Shown in pieces: positions 6,840-15,649 of a stretch of 64,000 bases of DNA. The translations under genes and the position numbers were made by a program. Source of the DNA: Paenibacillus sp. YN15 (GTDB lineage: Bacteria; Bacillota; Bacilli; Paenibacillales; NBRC-103111); assembly GCF_003285005.1 (NCBI RefSeq), contig NZ_QMFA01000008.1, positions 110,866 through 174,865 on the forward strand, given 5' to 3'. Position 1 is the stretch's first letter. Each line of letters starts with the position of its first letter. A model generated the notes under the pieces. It ran no database searches. It was not told the DNA's origin and saw only the letters and a program-made list of their open reading frames with translations.

Positions 6840-7637
6840 TCATTCATTATCCGTCATATAAAAACCGAAGTTGACCTCGGTTAAGTTAGCCTGTGCATTT
6901 AACTTCATGTATCGGTTATGCTTTTTAAGTTGGTCAAATCGGTTTGTCCAGCCAGTCGATCGATTAAAAAGAGTTGTTACAATTTCTTCAACTCTTCCCT
7001 CCAGGCAAGCATCCATCATACGTACTAACCGTTCCATGTGCTGAATGGCATAGATATCCTGTGGCACGAAACGTCTGCTATCGTTCAATTGTATCTCCTC
7101 CATATATTCAAGAAACAAGTTAACAAGTTCGCTTCTATGGTCTTTAAGCCAGTTGTATATCTGGAACCATCTAATCTGATGAAATGAGGTGTTCGCACCG
7201 CTGCTGATAATGTCTTTCTTCTGCTTGGGATCGTGTAGCTTCGTTATGTAGATAAGATGGGTTTGGCAGCCATCTAGCTCATAACTCCGCAGATGATCAG
7301 CATATCTTTTTAACTGTATGTTCCCTTCACCTGTACCCAGCTTATTTTCGATAAACAAAACATGTGGATTCCCATTATCTGAGAAACGGATCATCATATC
7401 AGGCCTGCTATCCGTATGATGATCTTCCTGCTTTGCATACGTCTTCTGAGTAGTAATCTCGCGGATACTAAGCTGACTCAACTTGATTTCGGAATAGGTA
7501 TTCATAAAATCGTGTAATAGCCCTTCCTTGCTAAGCACCTCTGCAAATATTTCAGTAAGATAGTCTTCCTGCTGATTTCTATCCGAGTTGCAAAGCAAAT
7601 GGTAAAGACGTTTAAACAATGAATTCACCCCAAACAA
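6840..7637 (-). CDS. PD-(D/E)XK superfamily nuclease
   Basis: The 265-residue protein has a clear nuclease core at about residues 75-130: RPDMMIRF supplies the first acidic residue and VLFIENKLG the E-x-K pair, followed by a helix with a conserved glutamine and tyrosine (NIQLKRYADHL), as in the PDDEXK family of orphan nucleases. The likely start is a TTG: either 7637 or, better placed after GGGGTGA, 7619. Such proteins occur singly in defence islands and as restriction-like effectors. Its specificity cannot be read from sequence. It is followed by a small gene on the same strand. Confidence 0.7.
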   Translation of the reverse strand: MFGVNSLFKRLYHLLCNSDRNQQEDYLTEIFAEVLSKEGLLHDFMNTYSEIKLSQLSIREITTQKTYAKQEDHHTDSRPDMMIRFSDNGNPHVLFIENKLGTGEGNIQLKRYADHLRSYELDGCQTHLIYITKLHDPKQKKDIISSGANTSFHQIRWFQIYNWLKDHRSELVNLFLEYMEEIQLNDSRRFVPQDIYAIQHMERLVRMMDACLEGRVEEIVTTLFNRSTGWTNRFDQLKKHNRYMKLNAQANLTEVNFGFYMTDNE

Positions 7638-7815
7638 AATTTTAGTGTCAAAGCCACTATCATCGACCGCTCATTCACCGACAAATCAAGTGGCTCTTTA
7701 CAAAATAAGCATTGCTGGTTAGAAGAATTGAGTATGAATACATATCCTGATCAGATTCAATTGCACAGTAATCCGAAAACCCATAGGAGTTATCTCCTTC
7801 TCGAATGTAAGAATG

Positions 7816-8913
7816 TTATATCATGCCTTTGTCATCCATGATTTTAATAATTAGATCAATAGCCCTTACAATCGCCGCCTGTAACTTTTTATGCTCTTTC
7901 AGTTCATCAAGCACTTGCTTCATTAGTACTCCGCCATCATTCCATTTCTCATCAAAGTCACAATCATCATCCAACCATTCATAGGCGTCTGGATCATACT
8001 CGTAATCATCCAGTTCTTCATCGATGTCCAAATCTTTAGTCAACCATGCATACTCTGGATCGCCCTCGTCATCCTCATTATCCTTGTGAATCTTTACCAA
8101 ATCTTCTTTTGTACCCTCAGGTGAAAATACTTTTGGTTCCTCATCTAAAGAAGTTCGGAGCTTCTCCCTTCGAAGAACATCTTCTTGTACGATTTCATCA
8201 TCCTGGTTTATGGTGATCGCCAATCCGATTTCACGAAGGTAAATGAAGATTTCAAAAAAAGCATTCCTTGCTGTCTCCCTTGACTCGAAATATGCAGACC
8301 ACTTACCTAATTCATCAGATAAAATTTGGCCGCCACCCAGATCAATGATACGTTGAACATCATCCAACAGCATGTGGTATAGGAGTCTGATGAGCGGGGA
8401 CCCCTTCTCTTCATCTAAATCCAGACGAACAAACTCTTCCTCTACCATCAAAGAGCGAACCAATACGAGAAACTCCTTATCGGTTATACGTCTTTCAAGT
8501 ACATTGACCAGCACCTGATAATCAAACCTTTTCAAATACCTGGTAATGGAACCCTCGCTGATGTAAAACGCGCCTAACGCTTCCTTGTAGCTCTCATTCC
8601 TGTCCAGGCTGATGTGGAAAAGGCTAATGTAGTTTTCAATGGTTTTGGTGACTGCATATGTGACAGTGGCATGCTCAGTAGATACATTAACATGCCTTAA
8701 TCTTGCCTTAGGTGGCTTTGGTATAGGTTTAAAATCCCCTTCAATCAGTGACTTTGCCAGCCGTTTGAGAGGCGTCTTCAAACGAAGAATCTCGTTTAAT
8801 TCATTGCGTTTCCTATAAAACTTGTTTTCGGCCAAGCGTTCAGCCGCATTCCTTAAATTCTGTGCGTTTGCTGTCAGCAAGATAAATGCAGATTCATTCT
8901 TCGTCTTTTCCAT
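7816..8913 (-). CDS. Divergent reverse-transcriptase-like protein lacking catalytic motifs
   Basis: A 365-residue protein starting at ATG 8913 behind GGAGTGA. The middle follows the layout of group II-intron-type reverse transcriptases: GDFKPIPKPPKARLRHV, then ITRYLKRFDYQVLVNVLERR (motif A position), IDKEFLVLVRSLM-like helix, KGSPLIRLLYHMLLDDV (the G..SP...N...D segment), and KWSAYFESRETARNAF with LREIGLAI (the segment after YADD). At the positions of the catalytic aspartates the sequence has YL and WSAY, so polymerase activity is not expected. A highly acidic tail of about 50 residues and a final helix follow. The assignment is by eye and may be wrong; it could be an unrelated helical protein. 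A strongly folded leader precedes it. Confidence 0.4.
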   Translation of the reverse strand: MEKTKNESAFILLTANAQNLRNAAERLAENKFYRKRNELNEILRLKTPLKRLAKSLIEGDFKPIPKPPKARLRHVNVSTEHATVTYAVTKTIENYISLFHISLDRNESYKEALGAFYISEGSITRYLKRFDYQVLVNVLERRITDKEFLVLVRSLMVEEEFVRLDLDEEKGSPLIRLLYHMLLDDVQRIIDLGGGQILSDELGKWSAYFESRETARNAFFEIFIYLREIGLAITINQDDEIVQEDVLRREKLRTSLDEEPKVFSPEGTKEDLVKIHKDNEDDEGDPEYAWLTKDLDIDEELDDYEYDPDAYEWLDDDCDFDEKWNDGGVLMKQVLDELKEHKKLQAAIVRAIDLIIKIMDDKGMI

Positions 8914-8943
8914 GAGAATCACTCCTATAGGATAAATAGCGAA

Positions 8944-9145
8944 AGGACAGACCCGCAGGCCTGTCCGTTTGTAAACGACATGGGCGCGGGAAAGAATGGA
9001 ACATTTTCTCAAGGGTTCCATGGCCTTAATCCTACGCACATATCCTACTATCCATATAGGGCCTCATGCCCTAATCTATCCTACACTAATCATTTTACGC
9101 CCACCGCTACAAGCGGTCATCCATTTCGCTGGAGCATTACGCTCT
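8944..9145 (-). ncRNA. Five-hairpin structured leader of the RT-like gene
   Basis: In 5'-3' order on the minus strand: GAGC/GCTC (9132-9144), ACCGCT/AGCGGT with a 3-base loop (9103-9117), TAGGGC/GCCCTA (9057-9073), ATGGAAC/GTTCCAT (8996-9021) and a 9 bp stem at 8945-8966 that needs a G-U pair in the minus-strand RNA, supporting that orientation. TAGGAT occurs three times between the hairpins. The region ends about 30 bases before the start codon. Confidence 0.45.
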
Positions 9146-9285
9146 TAATATGAAGAATACAGTATAGGTCAAAGAAAGTCAAGGTCTAGAAAATGGCCTG
9201 AAATTCACTAAATTATAGAAACTAAAGCAGCATAATACTAAAGGATGAAGCATGCTAAGATGTTCTCAGATTTTTCTTGACATAT

Positions 9286-9315
9286 CTCACAGTAGGCGTT
9301 AAAGGTATAGCAACA
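9286..9315 (+). promoter_or_regulatory. Possible promoter of the sigma-like gene
   Basis: TTGACA (about 9287) followed after 17 bases by TAAAGG, or after 23 by TATAGC; the -10 match is weak. Otherwise 9146-9390 shows nothing I can assign. Confidence 0.3.
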
Positions 9316-9405
9316 GCAATAAATAGACGCCCAAACAGCTCTAACTATGTGAGTTGCAGGCTGGCCATCATTTCAAAGGGTGGCTGAGACAGAAAGGTGA
9401 CATTC

Positions 9406-9999
9406 ATGATGCAAAATCAGAAACCAGAAGACATTGACTTCATTAATGAGATATTCTTGCACCCAACCACCCAGGAAGTAAACAAGATGGTTATACGAAG
9501 GCTCATATTTGAGTTACGTACCTCCTATCATGATTCAAAGGACCTTCAGCAAGAAGCATATCTCGAATCCATAAGGATCGTCAGGACCTTCTTCAAGGAG
9601 CATAGCACTTCCCTGATTGGGGATGAATGGGAGCGTTATTACTATGCAGCCCTGTATAGGAATCTTAAGCATCGTTACTTACTTAAATATATGGGATACA
9701 AATATGATAGAAATGCTCAAAAGGGGCATAAATACAACCGCCTAAAAACCATTCATAAGAAGAAAGAAGAGGCCATAGTGAGCAAGGGAGAACTGATGGA
9801 GGAAGCATGGGAGGCAGTTGAGACTATTCGGCTAGTAAACCCTCTCCACTCAGAGGTCTTAATTATGAAGTATGAGGATTACTCAGAAATGGAGATAGCA
9901 GCAAAATTGGATATCTCGTTGGACAGCGTCAAGAATTATACACGGCGAAGTAGAGCAGCCGCAAGGAAATGGCGTGACGATCAAGCAGAAGTAAGCTAA
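9406..9999 (+). CDS. Sigma-70-like RNA polymerase sigma factor
   Basis: The product is about 197 residues. The C terminus carries a sigma region 4 helix-turn-helix: VLIMKYEDYSEMEIAAKLDI then SLDSVKNYTRRSRAAARKW, which should contact the -35 element. The N-terminal half (LIFELRTSYHDSKDLQQEAY) resembles region 2 of phage-type and ECF-like factors. An AGAAAGGTGA site lies at 9391-9400, so the start is ATG 9406 or 9409; a GTG at 9397 lies inside that site. It may direct late transcription of the island, comparable to phage late regulators (inference). No anti-sigma gene is seen beside it. Confidence 0.7.
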   Translation: MMQNQKPEDIDFINEIFLHPTTQEVNKMVIRRLIFELRTSYHDSKDLQQEAYLESIRIVRTFFKEHSTSLIGDEWERYYYAALYRNLKHRYLLKYMGYKYDRNAQKGHKYNRLKTIHKKKEEAIVSKGELMEEAWEAVETIRLVNPLHSEVLIMKYEDYSEMEIAAKLDISLDSVKNYTRRSRAAARKWRDDQAEVS

Positions 10000-10079
10000 G
10001 AATTTATGCGGTCATCTGACACTTTTCTGCCATTATGCAAGTTAATATATGTATAAGGGTAAAAATAGAAGAGATTAGA

Positions 10080-11065
10080 ATACACCTGATACTGTCGAAT
10101 AAAGCAGACAGTATCGCTGTCAATCTGGGTTTTAAAAGGAGAAGGAATAACCCATCATCCGAACCGTATCTGCGGTAGCACAACGTTAAAATCCCCGACT
10201 CCTCTTAGGAGGGGATGCCCGCAAGCATTCTATCCCCCGCGGAGCGTGATTGATCCCCTGCTGTACCCTATGGATGAAGGCTGCTGGTCCTTATTCTCAC
10301 GCATCCAATGAATGGAAAAGGGATAGGTCTGTTCGCTGCCACTCCCCGCTTTTCTCCATTTTTATTTCCGAACTTATTCATGAATCCGACATCTGCTCGT
10401 CAAGACTCGCAGATTCTGTGGCTTTAATCTAATGTAGTCTGTTTGTATGAATCCCGTGCGCAAGGCTGAATGTATCCAGGGATGTTGTCGCACATCTGGC
10501 TCCAACATCCAACATATCGGACTCGAACCAGCGTTACGGATGAAATTCATATTCTTTATTCAAAACCAATCTGTAGCTGACGCAGTAACGGTCCATTGTA
10601 CCCTTAAGCGCGATAATTATAATTGAATGGCGGTTAGTAGTGCTCATCTCGGTAATCTCATTTTTCTTTTGCCCTCATCTCTCTCATGGATGAGGAGGTA
10701 CACTGCATCCGTTCGCAGTGCTTCTCTTTTAAGAAACGTCACTGATTATAGAGATTGCATGGTCCAGCTACTATCAATATGCATCCATGGAATATTGGGC
10801 CGCCGCGGTTTCGAGCATCCATTGTACTGAATCAGATATGACGCTGGCGGCTACGTCGAGAAGGTAGCGTTCTTCAGGCGTTTGGGGCCAATTCATCTAG
10901 AACAGACCACCCCACCGCCCCTGAGGGGCCCGTTAAGGCGCTGCCTTAACAATCCACACTCGGCGTGGCCGTCCCCAGCCAATGGGCTGGGGGATGGGAA
11001 AGTGTCGGAGATATGAACCGCTAGTCAAGGCTAAAATGAACGCTCCGCGGCCTTGACTGGCTTAC
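10080..11065. ncRNA. About 1 kb gene-free, hairpin-rich block
   Basis: No believable ORF is present. Stems seen include GATACTGTC/GACAGTATC (10089-10116), GGGTT/AACCC (10126-10152), ATCTGC/GCAGAT (near 10389-10412), CACTGC/GCAGTG (near 10700-10720), GCCCC/GGGGC, GTTAAGGC/GCCTTAAC and CCCCAGCC/GGCTGGGG (all between 10915 and 10996), and AGTCAAGGC/GCCTTGACT (near 11023-11060). It may be one or more large structured RNAs. The strand cannot be decided. Confidence 0.4.
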
Positions 11066-11089
11066 TTTATAGTAATTCAGAGAACTACT

Positions 11090-11668
11090 TTATAAAAGAT
11101 TTAGAGAAGGACTACCATTCCACCCGCGGCCATGTCTTGGGTTGCTCCCTTTCTTGGTAAGATCCCCAACATGATAAAGATTACAACCCTGAAGGAGCTT
11201 ATATAATTGCTTTTTACGCTCCTTTAAGACAGTTGAATCCACACCATTACAATCCCCATGAGCGACGATTACATAGTCGACATTCTTGCATATCTTAGCA
11301 ATCCATCTATCGTTCACGGCATGATTAAGTTCAGCATTCTCCTTTCCCCTGAGACCTCGTGGATGGGGGTCAGCATATGACCACAGGTTTAGACAGTAGA
11401 TTTTATCAAAGGTTTTTTGTTTATTCTCATTGCACCAACATAGTACCTTACCAATAGTGGGATCGGGACTCCAATCTAGTTTAGTGGCATTCTTCCAATC
11501 TGTACTTGATCCATTCATCTGAATGATGGCTACACTCATGCCGTTTCTTGGTACGATAGATTCGAACTTCAATACATATCTGTGCTTTCCAACTGTATAA
11601 CTGTAGTCATCTGGTTTGATTCTTATAAGTCTATAATACTCTTTGGATCTCGCCGAATTTGATTTCAT
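11090..11668 (-). CDS. DUF1643 family protein
   Basis: The 192-residue product shows the DUF1643 pattern: a hydrophobic strand then a polar turn (VAIIQMNGSSTDW), DPTIGKVLCWC, a strand NLWSYADPHP, a conserved ND (HAVNDRWI) and VIVAHGD, ending with GWNGSP. The family's biochemical role is unknown; members are frequent on phages and mobile elements. The start at 11668 is chosen because GGAGTGA lies just upstream in the 13-base gap after the preceding gene; an upstream frame would overlap that gene. It forms a two-gene unit with the small protein before it. Confidence 0.75.
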   Translation of the reverse strand: MKSNSARSKEYYRLIRIKPDDYSYTVGKHRYVLKFESIVPRNGMSVAIIQMNGSSTDWKNATKLDWSPDPTIGKVLCWCNENKQKTFDKIYCLNLWSYADPHPRGLRGKENAELNHAVNDRWIAKICKNVDYVIVAHGDCNGVDSTVLKERKKQLYKLLQGCNLYHVGDLTKKGSNPRHGRGWNGSPSLNLL

Positions 11669-11681
11669 TAATTGCTCACTC

Positions 11682-11933
11682 CTATAAATTGATGAGCTTG
11701 TATACACCATTACCTAGAGCTTCATAATCATTATATGTAACAGCATGATGTTTCTTGGCATTACTACAGCACCTAGAAGTGAGATGAGTACTGATAGTCG
11801 ATTCAGCATAGGTCGTATTGTTTCTCTCCATATACTCAATAGCTTCCTTAATCGTAAAACGATTATCTCCCTTGGCATAAATTATCGATCTTGTTGCAAT
11901 CAGTAACTCATCTCTGCAAGTTACTTTCCTCAT
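11682..11933 (-). CDS. Small winged-helix-like protein
   Basis: An 83-residue protein starting MRKVTCRDELLIATRSIIY behind GGAGTGG. The order FTIKEAIEYME, then STISTHLTSRC, then a C-terminal beta hairpin ending GVYKLINL resembles compact winged-helix domains with a recognition helix around STISTHL. Similar small domains accompany DUF1643 and restriction genes on mobile elements; I am not sure of the family name. It directly precedes the DUF1643 gene with a 13-base gap and so is co-transcribed. Confidence 0.6.
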   Translation of the reverse strand: MRKVTCRDELLIATRSIIYAKGDNRFTIKEAIEYMERNNTTYAESTISTHLTSRCCSNAKKHHAVTYNDYEALGNGVYKLINL

Positions 11934-12109
11934 CTCGGACCACTCCAATTTTATTTTCCTCATTTTACCATGCACCTTAGTTTTCTGAATAGTACGTGAC
12001 TATTGTGAGTGAGTCTTTGATTAGAGTAAATGTCTATTTCATTTCCGCATTCAACATCCATTGTTTTCAAATATTAGGCGAGCTACAATCGGTTCAAGAG
12101 GTGAAAACA

Positions 12110-13093
12110 ATGTTGAAAGAGGAACTGATTGAACGAGTTCGGGAGCACAGAATATCAATAAGCAGCAATATGATTGAGCGGTATGTTGAATATGGTCTTA
12201 TCGCAGGAGATCGTGTTAGTTTAGGGTTCTACCAGGGTGTCGTTACCCACTACGCTGAGCGGACAATTGACGCTATTATCTTAATTGACAAGCTAAAGGC
12301 TAATAGGATTTGTAAACACCAGAAGGACTTCATTTTCATCCTTTATTGGAAGGGATATCCCGTACAATGGAACAAGCTAAAGGCTCGGCTTATTGAATTT
12401 CATAATCGGATTATGAACACACTTGATGAAGTTGCAGGATATACTGCTCATCCTGACTACCCAGAGGTCATTGATGATATCGCAATAGACGAGGCAAAAA
12501 AGGCGCCAAAAACAATCGGGCGGCCTTCAAAAAAGTTTGAAGAAAAGCAAAGAATCAAGGCACAGGAAAATGCTAAGCGGTTAATACTTATAAGCAAGTT
12601 TATCTCTGATATTATTTTGAAGGGAACCATATCCCAGGAAGTCTTTAGCCTCTTCACTCAACAATCCAATGTAGAATTGGAACCCTCAGCCGATACGATC
12701 CTTAAGTCTACAAATGCATGGCTGCAACAAATGTTGTGGAAGAATGCGGTTAGACACTCCGTTGAACTGGACTATCAAGAAGCGTATGAACTCATACAAT
12801 TGCTTAAGAATTATTGGTCGGACCTTGAAACCCATTTTAGCAGCGTATATGACATTCCCTTCTTCGGTAACAACATTAAAAGCTTAGAGGATTACTTTCA
12901 TATAAAGTTCTCTACAGACAAGCCATCGTTCTACAGATATGTACTGCTTGTTCTAATCAGTGGCGGTTTTCGTCAACAGCTCATTCAGTTCTTGTCTGAG
13001 CCTATAACTAGAGAGAAGTGGAATCAAATTATCGCTTCCCTGCCCTCTCTCCTTGCTCATTCTACGGGAGAGGAGGTGAATATCCATGAGTAA
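12110..13093 (+). CDS. Hypothetical protein with MerR-like N terminus
   Basis: The 327-residue product starts MLKEELIERVREHRISISSN behind AAGAGGTGA (12096-12104). Residues about 10-60 (NMIERYVEYGLIAGDRVSLG...YAERTIDAIILIDKL) resemble the MerR-type pattern of a DNA-recognition helix followed by a wing. The central part is basic and lysine-rich (GRPSKKFEEKQRIKAQ), and the remainder is long helices. It could be a DNA-binding island protein, but the C-terminal two thirds is unrecognised. A 40-residue membrane peptide gene overlaps its end. Confidence 0.55.
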   Translation: MLKEELIERVREHRISISSNMIERYVEYGLIAGDRVSLGFYQGVVTHYAERTIDAIILIDKLKANRICKHQKDFIFILYWKGYPVQWNKLKARLIEFHNRIMNTLDEVAGYTAHPDYPEVIDDIAIDEAKKAPKTIGRPSKKFEEKQRIKAQENAKRLILISKFISDIILKGTISQEVFSLFTQQSNVELEPSADTILKSTNAWLQQMLWKNAVRHSVELDYQEAYELIQLLKNYWSDLETHFSSVYDIPFFGNNIKSLEDYFHIKFSTDKPSFYRYVLLVLISGGFRQQLIQFLSEPITREKWNQIIASLPSLLAHSTGEEVNIHE

Positions 13094-13208
13094 AATTGGA
13101 ATAGCAATTGGAAGTGGGCAAGCTTTTGCCCTTCCCTCAAGCCTTGTAGCTGCTATACTTATTCTGGCTCTAATTGGCTTAAGAACGGTACTAAAGCAAC
13201 GTAGATAA
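13086..13208 (+). CDS. Single-pass membrane peptide
   Basis: A 40-codon gene whose ATG overlaps the preceding stop by 8 bases, behind GAGGAGGTGA. The peptide begins MSKIGIAIGSGQAFALPSS, continues with one hydrophobic helix (LVAAILILALIGL) and ends with a basic tail. The overlap means it should be translated with the preceding gene. It could be a holin-like or toxin peptide, but nothing decides this. Confidence 0.5.
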   Translation: MSKIGIAIGSGQAFALPSSLVAAILILALIGLRTVLKQRR

Positions 13209-13215
13209 TACCAAT

Positions 13216-13246
13216 AGAGCACCTGGCAAACAAGGTGCTCTCCTAT
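13216..13246. terminator. Terminator-like hairpin between convergent genes
   Basis: AGAGCACC and GGTGCTCT form an 8 bp perfect stem, with only a weak T run after it. Confidence 0.5.
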
Positions 13247-13414
13247 TGTTAATTGAAAGCGGGCAATAACTAATACCGAGTTGGGTTCAAATATGTAATC
13301 AGTTTGCTCCAGCTTTTTGTAGCTCCACTTCCTCTCCTCAAAGATGCAAACGGCGGCACCTAAATGCTTTCATCCGTGAAATTTTTCCCTACGAGATTTC
13401 TCTGCACCATTACC

Positions 13415-14473
13415 TTACCCTTTCATATTTGTAAGATCGGCGATAGCATCCGCAAATTTCTTTTCCTTATACTCATATCGAATGCTAATCCCTTTACCTA
13501 ATAGTGAGTTATACCTTGATTTCGTTTCAGCGCTACTATCGGGGTTATAGACCCAAAAACGCTTTATAGTGTCATTATCAAATGTATCTAAAGCAAATAG
13601 ATATCGGAAAAAAGCGTCACTTTCGGGCAAGGAATAGCCAATTACATAGATATTCCTTGCTTGACTAAGTTCTTTTGCAGCCTGCTTCCACACATTTGTG
13701 AGGTTCCCATGGTAATCTTTCTTGTTCCAAGTTGGAGGTACTATTACAGGGACATCTTCACAAGCCGATATGCCCCCTTTACAGGGTTTATGTTCATGCC
13801 GTGCTATCTTATCAGTGAATTGTATTTGGGGCCCTCCGCGGCCAGGAATACTCGACAAATATTTGGTGACAGCTATTGGAATTGGGAGTATGGTTCCACA
13901 AGTTCTGCATAGCGCCCAGTTTACTGAACCATGTAATTTCATTAATTTAACTTCCCCTATAGAACCCTCTTGGTCAATACAATAAGTATATGGAACGTCA
14001 TGGAAGTTTAGTGCATAATCAAGACCTATATCATAGTTAAATGTAATTATTGAGCTTGAACGTAATCTTTCACTTATTAATTTTGCAAACCGACTATATG
14101 ATTCAGTAGGCCTTAATGATCCTTCACTTTTCGGAAATTGCATACTTCCTTCGAGTGTAGCTACTATAAGCCTGACTAATGATTTCCTTACTTTTTCAAT
14201 TTCATCCCCAGTTCTTAGTCCAAGTAAATTAATTATCTTCCCCATTTCAATTGCACCAAACAGTGATTCAATATTATGCAGGTCCAAATGTGAATTGGCA
14301 TATACAAGTCGTAATTCCTTTAACAATTTAAAAACATCTTTGAAATCTACTTCAAAAGATTGCACCATGCCACTCCCAAGTAGCTCATAGGCCTTGTCAA
14401 AGAAACCATTCATTAGTGGAGCTCCCGCATCAAATGAAGCACCTGCGCCTAAAATAAATAAATTCTCTGCCAT
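13415..14473 (-). CDS. SIR2-family protein, probable NAD-directed defence protein
   Basis: The 352-residue protein shows the SIR2_2 layout: GAGASFDAGAP at residues 9-19 (NAD-binding loop), ITFNYDIGLDYAL near 140-152 with an FNYD motif, KLHGSVNW near 178-185 containing the catalytic-type histidine, a CxxC pair (CRTCG) and C-terminal NIYVIGYSLPESDAFF. SIR2-like NADases are effectors in several phage-defence systems, where they deplete NAD during infection. Here the gene is alone, with no HerA, Argonaute or TIR partner beside it, so the assignment to a known system is open. An AAAGGGG site precedes ATG 14473. Confidence 0.75.
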   Translation of the reverse strand: MAENLFILGAGASFDAGAPLMNGFFDKAYELLGSGMVQSFEVDFKDVFKLLKELRLVYANSHLDLHNIESLFGAIEMGKIINLLGLRTGDEIEKVRKSLVRLIVATLEGSMQFPKSEGSLRPTESYSRFAKLISERLRSSSIITFNYDIGLDYALNFHDVPYTYCIDQEGSIGEVKLMKLHGSVNWALCRTCGTILPIPIAVTKYLSSIPGRGGPQIQFTDKIARHEHKPCKGGISACEDVPVIVPPTWNKKDYHGNLTNVWKQAAKELSQARNIYVIGYSLPESDAFFRYLFALDTFDNDTIKRFWVYNPDSSAETKSRYNSLLGKGISIRYEYKEKKFADAIADLTNMKG

Positions 14474-14663
14474 GTTGCATCCCCTTTGTAGATTTGTTCA
14501 GTTCCCTACTTTGTAATCGTACAATATATATGGAACATCTTTGATTCATCTATCATTATTTTCTTCCTTATACTCTTTTGTAATCCATTATATTCCTAAC
14601 CCATGGTATTACCAACAGAAGTTTTACTTATACTCTTAAACCGCCCACGGGGGCATCTACACA

Positions 14664-14692
14664 GCCTGACTTCATGGAGTCGGGCTTTTTTT
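14664..14692 (+). terminator. Terminator upstream of the first recombinase
   Basis: GCCTGACT pairs with AGTCGGGC (one G-T pair) and is followed by seven T residues. No plus-strand gene lies just upstream, so it may isolate the recombinase from read-through. The rest of 14474-14800 shows only the repeated hairpin element and the SIR2 upstream region. Confidence 0.75.
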
Positions 14693-14712
14693 GCGTTTAC
14701 AGCGAGTAATCC

Positions 14713-14733
14713 AGAGGGTGAGATGAGCTGGAA
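14713..14733 (+). promoter_or_regulatory. Repeated hairpin element, copy C
   Basis: CCAG, loop AGGGTGAGATGAG, CTGG. The loop keeps the GTGAGATGA of copies A and B, but both stem arms have changed and still pair. Confidence 0.35.
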
Positions 14734-14800
14734 AATCAGAGAGGAGGGCAGTTAAGCCTTAGAGCAACAACCAATACGAAATTGAGAGGAGCATTACCAA

Positions 14801-15649
14801 ATGAATGTTGTTATTTATCTCCGTGTATCATCTGATCAACAAGCTGAACGGCAATTATCCATCCCCGCCCAAAGGGAGGCTTTACAACGCTATGCATCAG
14901 ATAAAGGGTGGACTATCATTGAAGAATATGTGGATGAAGCGAAGTCTGCAAAGACGGCAGATCGACCTGAATTCTAGAGAATGATTACCGCGGCAAAGCA
15001 GCCAGATAAGGACTTCAAGGCCATTCTAGTGCATAAGTTCGACCGATTCAGCCGAAGCAGACAAGATCATATCATTTACAAAGCCCTGCTCAAAAAGCAG
15101 GGCATTTCTGTTTTATCGGCATCTGAACCCACTGAACCAGATACTCCCCATGGGCTGCTACTAGAGGGGATGCTGGAGGTTATATCTGAATTCTACAACA
15201 TGAACTTAAAGCACGAGACCCTGAAAGGCATGCGCGAAAATGCCATTCAAGGATTTCATTGCGGCGGCAGGGCTCCATATGGTTATCGGCTTAAGAGGAA
15301 TGGAGTAAAGGTAACGTATGAATACGGGCCAGACCACGAAGTGGAGACAGTGAAGCTCATCTTCCAATTAGCTGCTGAAGGCTGGGGTGGCAGGAGAATT
15401 GCTACCTTCCTCAATCAACAAAAGATCGACAGCAAGGTATGGCGGCCATCCACTGTTCTTTCTCTGTTAAGCAATCATGCTTACCTGGGATACCGAACCT
15501 GGAACAAGAAATCAGAGGTTGATGGTCATAAGAATCCACCTGAGGAATGGATTGTGACCAAGGAGTGCCATCCTGCAATCATTGATAAAGAAATTTGGGA
15601 CGCAGCCCATAGGGAAGTATCCCTAAGGAAGCTAAGCGCCCCAAAGTAA
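14801..15649 (+). pseudogene. Decayed large serine recombinase
   Basis: A GAGAGGAG site precedes ATG 14801. The frame encodes the resolvase N terminus [20 protein letters not shown], whose serine at about residue 10 is the nucleophile position. It is cut by TAG at 14975-14977, exactly where the neighbouring intact recombinase has a glutamine (PEFQRM). It reopens in the same frame at ATG 14981 and continues through the recombinase domain (KFDRFSRSRQDH, GRAPYGYRL) to 15649. The total would be about 282 residues, against about 534 for the neighbour: the zinc-ribbon and coiled-coil end is missing. It is therefore truncated as well as interrupted, a remnant of an earlier integration. Confidence 0.8.

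Noticed and set aside
10500..10560. GGTTCGAGTCC-like tRNA B-box on the minus strand in the 1 kb gene-free block
   Set aside because: The flanking bases do not form a T stem, and no acceptor or anticodon arm can be built.
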